A stretch of DNA of 64,000 bases. Source: Eumeta japonica. Lineage: Eukaryota; Arthropoda; Insecta; Lepidoptera; Psychidae. Below are positions 24,501 to 36,500 of this stretch, piece by piece. Made by a program: the position numbers and the translations under genes. The stretch is from positions 124,001 to 188,000 of the forward strand of contig BGZK01000882.1 of NCBI GenBank assembly GCA_005406025.1. The letters run 5' to 3'. Numbering within the stretch: position 1 is the stretch's first letter; each line of letters starts with the position of its first letter. The notes beneath the pieces were generated by a model. It was not told the origin of the DNA, did not search any database, and was given only the letters and a program-made list of their open reading frames with translations.

Positions 24501-27500
24501 ACATATTTAAATTTGAAAGTAATAATAATAATGGGCAGAATTTTGCTGCTTAAATTAAAAAAGAAATATATTTACCTCGATGTCATAGTTGTCAATCGAT
24601 CTTGAATAAGTGTATCGGTAGATTCATCAGGCCTATTGACCAACTTATTGACTAATCGAAAGGAAGTGTGACAAGACTCACTCCTGTGAGTTTTATGCTC
24701 TGGAGATGCTAACTGATCACCTGCCAACAATTTTTTAATAAAAATAAAAAGGATTAATAAATTTTATTCTTAAATTTGACACTAAATTTATTTGCAATAA
24801 CAAATATTAAAAAGGAGACAATAATATTTATTTAAGTATTAATTTGAATATGATTTGAAAAAGAATAAAATACAATATATATATAAATGAATCGCTATTT
24901 TCCTTGATCACGCGCCTTGAGAACGACTTTACCGAATTGGATAATATTTTTTTTGTTGTATTCAATATTGTTAGGACACGGTTTTTTATGAAAGAAAATA
25001 ACCATTTTTATCTGCTGTCTGTTAGTGCAGGGTATCTTCGGAACAGCTGAACAGAGTACAATCCAGTTTTTACTGGAAGGTAGAATTGCTTACAAAACTA
25101 CATTCACGGCACTTTTCAACGCAATACTTTTAGAGTTTCTGCATAAAAAAAACCTTAAACATCGAATAATTTGTGGGAATTTAATCAAAAGTGAAACTGC
25201 AATCAAGATCGGGAGCAAAATCGGAATAGGGATTAGTTTGAGACGAAATTAAGGACGAGGAGCGAAATCTCAACCATGACCGGAGTCAGAATTGGAAGCG
25301 GAAGCAAGCAGAGCACAATCGAAAGCAAGACCGGAACTGAAATTGAGAACGAGACTAGGGTCGGAAATAAGACCGGGATTAAAATAGGCATCGATTGATA
25401 CAAAAGAGAGAGAAAATATTCTACGTCCATGCTGTTGCATCTACGACGATTAACTATAGGGGCGAGTCATCTACAAAAAAGTGCAGAACAATGTCTGCCG
25501 AGTCAGTTAATTATTTCACAAATAGACATAAAACTGATAGGGCTAAGAAAAATTTAAATCAAAATCAGACAAGGAGCACACTACTAAACTCTGACATCAC
25601 ACTTTGATTAAGCCATTGATTTACACATGTAAATCTTCATTTTAATTTGTAACATAAAGATGATAGACGTTTTTGGCTTACAATTCTATTGGTCTAAATC
25701 CGTTTTATTTTTTGGTTTAAGCAAATTCAATTTGCTTTCAAATTTCATTAAGGCACTATATTTTCAGTGTCAGTTGACAACGCTATTAGAAAACTAAAAA
25801 TAAAATTAGTGTAACGGCGATTTCAACTACCGCCGCGTAAGCCCGCAATTCAGATTTTCCTTCACAGTCGTCTCGAAGTACGGATTCTTGCGGTGTGTGG
25901 GCGAAATGATGGACAGCGTTTTCAGATGATCAGACTTCTTTATTAAAGCACGAGTTCCATATTTAAATTTAAAATCTGAATTTACTTGACATTTGCAAAA
26001 GAGCCAGATAAAAAGAATTAAAAAATAAATCGAAGAATCTAGAAATTTCAAATAAGATGTTCAGTTTAAACTGTGGGACGGGCTGTGACTGTGTCCGAGT
26101 GTTTCCAGTTAATAGTGCTCATTTGCGATTCGTTCTGCCTCAAATTGCACTATTGCACTAAATGGGCAATTAAATCTCAGACAAACAATATTTTATAATA
26201 ATTATTATTTCCAAACGTTACTGGTTACAAGTCTCACCTGAGCGGACCAAGTAAAAATAAATAAATAAAAGTATTAAAACTCTACCGAGAGAAATTTTCA
26301 TTAGAAGAATTGCAAGATAAGTAAGTTTCGAAAATTTCTAAGTGCTTACAGAGTACAGATGACATTTTCAGTTGAAACTGCAAGAGGGACTGTGACCTTG
26401 GCCGAGTGTTTTCAGTTGATAGTGCTCGTTCGCGGTTCGTTCTGCTTTCGAATGTGATGCACTTAATGAGCACTTAAATGTCTGACAAAAACATTTTACA
26501 ATTATTATTATTTCCGAACTTTACGGTTACAAGTTTCAATTGAGCGGACTCAGTCAGAAAAAAAAACATTTAAACTAGACTGAGAGAATTGTTTATTAGA
26601 AAAATTGCAAGATTAGAAAGTTTCAAAAATTTTTAAGTGCTTAGAAACTGCACGACATTTTCGGTTGAAACTGCAAGAGAGACTGTGACTGTGCCCAAGT
26701 GTTTTTAGTTGCTAGTGCTCATTCGCAGTTCGTTCTGCTCTCGAATGTGAAGCACTTAATGAGCATGTCTAACAATGTCTAACAAAAAACATTTTATAAT
26801 AATCATTATTTCCGCACGTTACCGGTAACGACTTTTAACTCAGCGGACCCAGTAAGAAAAAAAAATCATTGAAACGCATCGTAGTTGATTTTTTAGAAGA
26901 AAAATGTATGATAAGGAATTTTAAAAAAAATTTAAGTGCCTAGAGATTGCAGATGACATTTTCAGTTGAAACTGCAGGAGAGGCTGTGATTTTCGGATGT
27001 ACTCGATTTTTTTTTTTTATTTATCAATTTTTAATTCGACCTTTTCGCTTTTCGAAAGCACTCCATAAGCACTTAATTTGACGATAATAAAATTATAGTT
27101 TTTTTTTTTTTTCATTTAAAGTCTGATAGTTTTAAAAATATGGCGGGCTTTTGGTTTTTCATCAATATTCCGAGAACAGTTAGTGCACCTAATTTTTTAT
27201 TTGCTCACCCAAATAGCACTAAAAAGCTCTTAATTTTGATCTAAATTTTGACCAATTTTTCCAACGTAGGCTTACCAATTTTAGGAACCTAATGATTGCG
27301 GTTGCAAGATGAAACTGAAAATTAAATTGGTATTGAACAAATTATGAAACAAATAAAGAAAATATTAAAGATGGAATAGCTGCCAGATATAATAAGGTTT
27401 CGTCACAAATGCTGAAGGGCTTGAAGGTACAATTGCAAGTCTATTGTATAAGCTTATTTAATAACTTCTGGAAAACCTATGAGGTTCCTAGTGACTGATG

Positions 27501-30500
27501 CAAAGCCGTCATTGTACCCCTACATAAAGGGAAAAATTTAAGGCAAGGTTGTCAAAATTAATGCCCTATACGTTTCTTAAACATCAACTGTATGTATTCT
27601 GTTCATTAATGCACACTATCACGTTTATTGTCATTTTTGAAACTCCCCAAGTAGACAAACTCTTTTACTTGTTCATGACTATATAATGTTGCGTTCAGTT
27701 ATTTACTTCTCTGAAACACCATGACCATGAAATGTCATCACCAATTCATCTAACTTTATTTGACTTATAGTGGGCAATGCTGAAAATTTCTGAAACTGGC
27801 CATTTGTACAAAGTATTTAAAAAAAATATGGTTTTTAAGAAATGGAACTCTGTGAGCAGATTATGTTTTGACTTATGTAATTTCCAATTGTTTATTCATT
27901 GTGACAAAAAAATCTATGTCAGCGTAACAGTGAAATGAAATAGAGAGGATATTCATTTTTTTTTTTTTGCTGGGCTTTGCTAGTTGCATGTTGTCAGAGA
28001 CTTTAACTGATATTTGGTAATGAAGCTTCATTTCGTAGCTCTGTGTTTTCCTGGTTCAGTGAATTAAAACGTGATCACCTCTTTGACAAATTGTGAAAAT
28101 TGGCCTGCGACTGTAGTTACCAAAACTAATATTGACACTAAGACAACTAATTGAAACTGATAAAAAAATATTTGTGACTAAATTCATACTATATTAGATA
28201 TTGGTATGAGCAAAGTGCACAAGATTTTACATGTACATATGAAGGTTTGAAAGCTTTGCATTCAGAACAGCATGATTTAATAGATGACTAGAAATGACTG
28301 GGTGTAGCGTAACACTGTAAAATAACAAAAAACATATGAGGGGGGACAATCATTGGCTGCACATAATGTAGTCACAAACGATAAGAGCTAAAAGCACAAC
28401 TTAGAACCCAAGGAAAAAGCAGATAGGTAGAATGGGTCTTTACATTTGAAGCTTTGCTAAAGAAAGTTAAAAAAGTCGAAACATTCTTTTTAAAATGTGG
28501 TTGCTTCTTTTTTAGCAAATAATGACATTACACTATAAAGTTGTTTGAAAACCAAAGGACAGTAAGTGCAGTGATATATGAGTGCGTGTTAAAAGAGTTT
28601 GAAAAGTTCGTGGAAAGTATTCTTGCAGCAGTCGTTCTTCACCAGGACAATGGGGACATACATTCCATTAAAGTAACTAATGAGTCTCGAATGTAGAACT
28701 CTAATGATGCATCTACCACGCAATCCGTACCTTGCAGTTTGTGATTTTTGTTATTTCCGAAAATTATAGGTACACTTTTTACAAGCCCCAAAGCAGCAGT
28801 GAATACGTTCCAAGTAATCATGAACACATCCATAAGGCAAACTGGGCCAAGTGCCTTGTTCCATAGAATGCAATAGTGCAAAATATTCATGGAACATACT
28901 TCGAAAAACAATAAATATATCATAAACATAATATGTGGGTCTTATTAATAATACACCATAAATTTTCTATATGACCTCTATACAAGTAAAGTAGTGAGCA
29001 ATAACATAAAGCGGTAAAAGACATGAGAAAGTAATAAGAGTTGAAAAGTATTGAAATATAATGTGATTATTGTTTCTGAATTACATTAAAAAGGATGGTT
29101 AAAATTTGATAAGGACATGGAAGATAATAATAGTCGATTTTTTAACAATTGCATGCGAAAACTGTTAAATAATCGACTATTATTATCATAAACCGCATGG
29201 TTTAAACAGAATTTCTTCTTTTTAGAATGAACAACACAAAGAAATAAAATCACCTTTTCTTTCATCACCAGATAGTCCATCATTTGAGTCCTGACTGAAA
29301 GTATTTTTAGGTGAGAATATATCAGTATCACTCTCTCTAGCTTTGTCCCTTTCATCTTCTAAAGAACTATCAGTTCCTTTCTCTGGTGTGCTTTTTTCTT
29401 TGAACAAGAGTTTATCTTTTTCCATGTTTTTCTCTATTCCCTCTATTGGTACAGGATTTGGCTTCTGAAGAGTGTGTGTCACTATCTGCACTAAAGGTTG
29501 AGGAAGAGGCGGAGTCGGTTCAGCCCACCAGTAGTCCAACTCGAGCTTAGATTGAGAACCAAACTGCAAATATTATGGAAATGTTAAGTGCACACACAAA
29601 CAGGAATTAACTATCACATAAGTTTGTAAATAGCAATTCTTTACTGTTAAATTCATATTCTATGTTACCATAAAGTCTAAAAAAATTCACAAGTGAGATC
29701 TTAACTTAATAAACTCAAAGTAAAATCAAATATAGTGACAAACATAAGTACATTTCATTTCTCATACAAACAATTCATTAAATTCATTAAACAATTCATA
29801 TCTATAAATAATTACTATTTAAAATATAAAAACCTTCCTACAAGTACAACATTGGTCTACTTATAGGAATGCATTATCAAAAGTTTTAATTACAGCACAT
29901 CTACAAATACGAAAAACTGAATCACATTTAGAAATGTGAAAAAATAACAGACATGAACCTTTATTCAAGAGTTCTGATGGCCCACTTCCGCTACCCCTCC
30001 TTCAGCCCTTTCCACCACCATTAGATATCCCATTCCATCCTAAGAGACTGACAACGCATTGGCAACTCCTCAGGGGTTGCGAATGTCCATGAATGGCAAT
30101 GACCATCTTTTTTCTTATGAATAGCTTGCTCGTTTGCTCCTTAAATATGCTACAAGAAAAGAATTTATTATAGTTGTTTTTTCGGAATGAAATATATTTC
30201 GAACTACTGTTATATTTCCCTGTTCCATAGATGCTTTTTCTCTATAATGTTAAAATCCCTTTTTAATAATACAAAAATTATATGCTGTTTTTTGAGATTA
30301 CATTTATTCAAGTACATGTTTTAATACGCTTCCAACTCATGCCGAACTAGCATCCGCCCGCGGTTCCGCCCGCATAGACACAAAATGAAAGAATTCATTT
30401 TGTATTACATACAACCGATGACACTTCTAAACGATCGCGATCCTGCTCTCGATACCAATTTGTATCTCTTGATTTCGATCATTGTCTCGCTTTCCGAACC

Positions 30501-33500
30501 CAATCTTAATTTAAGTAGATTCAAGTCTCGCTCTTAAATTTGATTTCGGTACTGTCTCATTCCGATTTTAGTTAGGCTATTAATTTAAATTTTAGTCCCA
30601 CACGCAATCGAATCTTGGCCCATACTCGGTTTCGATCATTCCCGGTCCCGAATCTCGAATCTGCTCCCGTATCCTTTACCATTTAGACTTCGCCAACGGT
30701 CACGATTTCAGTTTGACGAAGCCGGGGCAAATGCCAGTATCAAAATAAAATTTAGGCTATGTAGCTTCCACCCGCGTGGACATAAAATGAATTCCTTCAT
30801 TGTGTATACCAACGGCTTACCCTTTCAACCATGATGCTGATCACTAATCCGTGCTCAATTCTGATCCCGATGTTGCTCGCGACGCCAATTTGTATCACTT
30901 TTGATTTCGGTCAAGATCATTCTTTCTCAATGTACTTGAAACAACCTAGTCTTAATTGAAGTAGATTGAGATTTAAGCCCTACTCTCGATCCTGGTCACT
31001 CTCTTCAATCTGATTTCAGAACTGTCTCTCATTCCGATTCCAATCACGCTATTAATTTTAATTTTAATCGCATAATCGATTTATATCATAGTCCTGTACG
31101 AGTTTTTAACCACTCCCGATCCCGAATCTCGATTTTGCTGCCGTCGCGTTTACGATTTAAATTCTGCTACCGGTAATAACCGACCCGTGTCGGTGAAGCT
31201 ATTATAGTTATCCAACTACATAGCATTGCCGACCCAATTATGACACCTTCTTTTTTAGTAGATTTCAGCCTCACACTACCCATGCGCACGAGCGCGAGGG
31301 TGTGCGTTACAAGAGGGGACACAAAAAAAAAAAAAAAAAGCTACCGGTAACGATTTCGGTTTGGACGAAGCTGGGGCAAATGGTAGTATGAAAGTAAAAT
31401 TTAGGCTATATTATAGTTATCTTTAAGTAAAACAGCAGTTAGTAATTTTATACACATGATTTTAATCAAACACCATGAAAAAACCGAAAGTTATATGTAT
31501 TATTTTTTCCATTTAATTTATACATTAATAATAATAAAATATAAATAAAAGCTCGTCTACCAACTAAAGGGCACCTTAATTATTATAAGTACTCATATGT
31601 AAGAATAAGGTAATTATTATTAACACAAGATTTTAGACAAACAATAAAACCAATGAAAGTTATGTATAAATTTTTTCTAGCTATAATAATATAAGTTCCG
31701 AAATAAGTATATTTACAGATATATGTATAGAATATTCTTCATAAATTACTTTATTTATTTTCAATCAATTTACTAAATACCGTAGATAAACCAGAAGATT
31801 AATGTACAGATATATGTAGAAATTAACACAGCTTTTTGTTCATGAATGGATTGGAATGAAATAAACACTAAATGTTATGGGAAGCTTGCCATACACCAGT
31901 GAAAACTCCATTTAAATCAGTTAAACTGTTTCTGAGATTAACATGCACAAACGCAAAACAAACAGACAAAAATTCTAAAAACTATGGTTTTGGTCTTTGT
32001 AACATAAATATGTGTATAAATTTTTGAAAAAATATTTAATGTAACAGACGCAGCTCGTCTACGATTTTATTATAAATATATATTACATCAAATCATTTTT
32101 CTTAACTTTACCATTAAATATAAATCTCCAATAGTCAATTTTCCAGCATCCATCACGCTCCAACCTTTCCTGATCTGGCGCATCACTAAATCCAGATCAA
32201 AATCTGCTTGAGGTTTGTCTTCTGATTCAGAAATTTTGCATTCATCATTTTGATTAACTGATGCAATGTTACTTGATTGAATGTCTGATACTAAAGTGTA
32301 AACACTGCCACCTCTCTTCCTTTGCCTTATACGGAATTTTACCTAAAAGGGAAAAATATGTTTGCAAAAATGTATAACATAAAATAGACATTAAAAGATA
32401 ATGGAAAAATTTTACAATTGTGAGGAAAAATTATAAAAAGGGTCTAATGATGAAACATGTTCTTGATTTTTTGTCGCTATTTCTAAATCTTTTATTCACA
32501 CACCTATTTAGTAAATTTGTAATATAATAAGAAAAAACAAAACTTAGTTTATGCATAATGAAGTATAATACATTTATATGCTAATTAATGTTTATAATGT
32601 ACCTTAAGATTCTTAAACTTAGGTTGAGATTCCCGTTTCTCACATTTTCCATCACTTTCATTATCAGTATCACTTTTGTTGTATTTTTCTGCTTCATCTT
32701 CCATTTCTGAGAAGCTATCTTTCTCTTTTTCGGACATATCTCTTTCCCTATCGCACGCATATCTTTCTTTATATAACATTTCTTTGTCTATAATATCCCT
32801 ATCCATTTCCATGTCTTTATTGTCTCCTTGAAAATCGAGGTCTTCTGACTTGGCTTCTTTCTCATCTTCAGTGCTAGGCTTTTCTTCGTCAAATCCTTTT
32901 CCTTCTGTCAAGTTGGCCATTAATTCTATACCGTCTATTGCTGTTTCATCTATGTCAACAGGTTTACTTGTTTCAGTGTCTTCTGTTTTCATTTTCTTTT
33001 GTTCTTGTTCTCTATCTCTGTCTGTCGTGCTGTCCTTTCTTTGTCTTTTTGGAGTTCTAATTTTATCTATAAATATAACATTATGATGTTATAAAACAAA
33101 CTGAATAGCGAACAATAAATATTTATCTAGGTAAGTGCTTCTTTCAAATTACATCTCACTAAAATCGAAGCTAGAATATGTCATCTTTTAAAATACTATA
33201 CTAATAAAAGATAAATCTAATTAAAAATGAATTAATAATATGAATTATATTAATAAATAAAATTAATGCTTTTATGAAGCTTAACCTAGACAACCTTAAT
33301 TTATCTATATTAAACATCAAATAACAATAAAGTTAAAAGATTATTCAATTTTTATAACACAAAAAATGTCCTTTTTTTTAAGCATGTAATAAAATTAATT
33401 TACATTTTTACCTGGAAATCTTGACTAATCGCAAGATAAAAAATTTTTTGAAAATGCTAAAAGCTTCACACTTTTTGGCGATTAATTGCTAGTGGCTAGT

Positions 33501-36500
33501 GAACATTCAACTAACAAAAAATGGAACATAAAAAGACATATTACACATCTGATAAAATAGCAACAAACTAATTGTATTATACTAATAACCAATAAGGTAA
33601 ATGTGAAAATATCTAACGATGTTGTGAAATCACGCCTTACAAATTGAACATACCATATATGAATAAAAATTCAAACACAGAGATACTAATACATAGGATG
33701 CTTTTTATCCCTTCAAAAATTCCTGTGGGATAATTTATTCGAGATGGAAATTGAAAAGGGAACCGGAACATGATAATGATTAATAAGATCTTCCATTGTC
33801 AAAAACTAAGTAATTAATTCTATATCCTTGCGAGCGGAGCCGCAAGCAATAATCCTACTATCACAAATGTGAATTTGTATGTTAGGATGTTTGTTGCTCA
33901 ATTACGATCATCTAACGATTAACAGAATTAGCTAATACATTCGAGTAATATGGCTTATACATAAGCAGAACATATAGGCTATGGTTTGTAAAGATACCAA
34001 CTTTTGTTCTCGGTTTCGCTTGTGAGATCTTAGAAGGAATTCATTATTTATGCGGAATGGTTTAATCGTAACAACAATGATCAAGAGAGTTAAAGTTCAA
34101 TGTCGGTTCGGATACGCTATTGCAAGCAGTATCAGGACCAGGATCAAGAGCATAAGTGAGATTATTTCATAATAAAAAAATATTCGTTCAAAAAATATAA
34201 GTTTTTCTGGAATGGAATCGAACACAGGACCGAAATCGAAATCATGATAATGTTATAGATTGATATAAAAGATGAACGAATTTGTTGGACGTCATGTGGG
34301 CGGAAACCGCGTGTAAATTATGTTTATTTTGAACAGAATCGGTATCTAGACCAGAACCACAACCGAAACCAAAAGCGAAGTCAAGACCGAAATCGAACGA
34401 AAGAACATCGCGTTCATGGTTGATAGCGTGAATGATCGATACATATGAAGGGATACATTCGTAGTCCACGTAGATGGAGCTGCGGGCAAAAGCTAGTTAC
34501 CAAATATATACATACATAGAATAAACTGACTGATTTATATATCAAAGCACCGTTTATTTGGTGAAAATTTTTTTTTTCAATTTCTGTTACATGTATGGAG
34601 TGCTCTCCCTAGAAAAATTTGTTTTTGTTATTTAATTACCAAACTGAGTAATGGCTTATATAAGACATCTACACTATAAATTTCATCAATATACGTCTTG
34701 TACTTTTTGAATAAAGTGCCTGTGACATACGGACGGACGGACAGACGGAAGGAATGACAAAACTCTATGGGTTCCGCTTTTGCTATATTGGCTCGGAACC
34801 ATAAAAATTTAGATTAAGAAGGTGAAAATAAAAATTACAAACAAACTCTGAAATAGGTATTATTTATATAAAATTATTTATTTACTTATAATTCCATTAA
34901 TTTACGATTGGTTAAGATTATTACTATATCAAAATAATGTAATTTGTACATAGAGGGCACTGCTACAAAAATAATGTTTTTCTAGTTGAATATTTAAACA
35001 ATAAATGGCGTTTTCCCAAAATTTATTAAAATATAATGCATTTTCTTCGTATTTCTTATTATTTTAATAATAAAGAAAAAGTAATAAATTTTGCATGTAT
35101 AAACAAAAACATAAACATTCAAACATTATTTATTATTAAAAAAAATAAATGTTGGGAGAATATAAAGATGTTTAAATTCTTAGAAATATATTCATTATAA
35201 AAAAATCTTGATAACTAATCATATATCTTTCTTTTTGCATAGATATTTCTTTATTTGTGGTTAAAAATATGCCAACAAATAACATTTTTTGGAATGCTTC
35301 AAAACAAAACCATTCTTTTGAAAGTTATGTATTAGAATTACTATACAATAATAACTGCTGTCAATTCATTATATTAAAAATAACAATGAAATTCACAAAA
35401 ACGTTTGACAGTAAATAAAAAAGAACAAATGCTAGGACTTAAGCCCGGGCACCCCGTGCGCGCGACGTAAACGCACGACAGTTGAGCTAGATTGTATAAC
35501 TGATTCTCGGGCGAAAATAGTTGTGCTATACTTCAAATATCCTACACCATAATAACGCTTACATAACGTTATTTTTTGCGGCCTAGCTCCTCGCGGTTTG
35601 TCGTTCGATAAGAAACTTCGTTCCAAGACAATATATAATTATTAAAGATCGAAATATTAAACAAATATCGAAAAGCGCACTTACTACTGCAATCTTTTTC
35701 TGATCTTCTTCCTATCCTTTCCAAATATGAAGAAAAACATATCTTCTGACTTGAAAGTGTTTCACCGGGGCTGATTGTCGGTAGATGTATATTAGCATTG
35801 GGACTAGGACCCAAATGTAAAGCTAATTTTCTAGGTCTTAGTTGTTCTACGATAATGGGACTGTCTAGTTCCATGTTCGCATCATCTAAATCTTCTTTGG
35901 AATTATCTGTACCATCAAATTTCTGCTTTTGATTTAACTCACTTAAATTTTCTTCTGTTCCTGTATCTTTGAGGATACGTTCATATAACTTCATATCACA
36001 GTTATCCACTTGAGTTTCTGTCTTATATTCAGACTGTAAAATAACATATTATCAATATTTATATGCAGAAGATAATACAGGGTAGAAAATGAAATGCTTA
36101 CGATCAGTACTGAGGTATTTGAAAGAATCATAACATTAACATTTCACTTTTTTTTTCTCGCTCGCTCTCTATATCTCAATCTCGCTCGTTCTCTCTCCCC
36201 TCTCTAATCTCCTCTTTCTCAATCTCTCCCCTCTCTAATCTCTCTCTCTCCTCTCATCTCTCCCCTCTTCCTTAATCTCGCTGTTCTCTCCCTCTTCCAA
36301 TCTCGCTCACTCTCTCTCCCTATCTCTCAATTTCGCTCTATCTCTCACTCTCCTGTTATGCTAGCGCTCTCGCTCTCACTTAATATCACACTCACTCTCG
36401 TTAATTTGATTTTTTACTGTCCTTTTTATATTAACCATAGTTTCTAATTATTGTCTTAATTAAGTCATCAGTACAACATTTTGAACATTTGACATTAAGA

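Noticed and set aside
32850..33086. Ser/Phe-rich plus-strand ORF
   Set aside because: It is antisense to the charged crm exon F and shows no motif.
35432..35684. Continuation of crm exon E into the downstream ORF
   Set aside because: A consensus gtaagt donor at 35684 restores the frame with exon F; read-through would break it.
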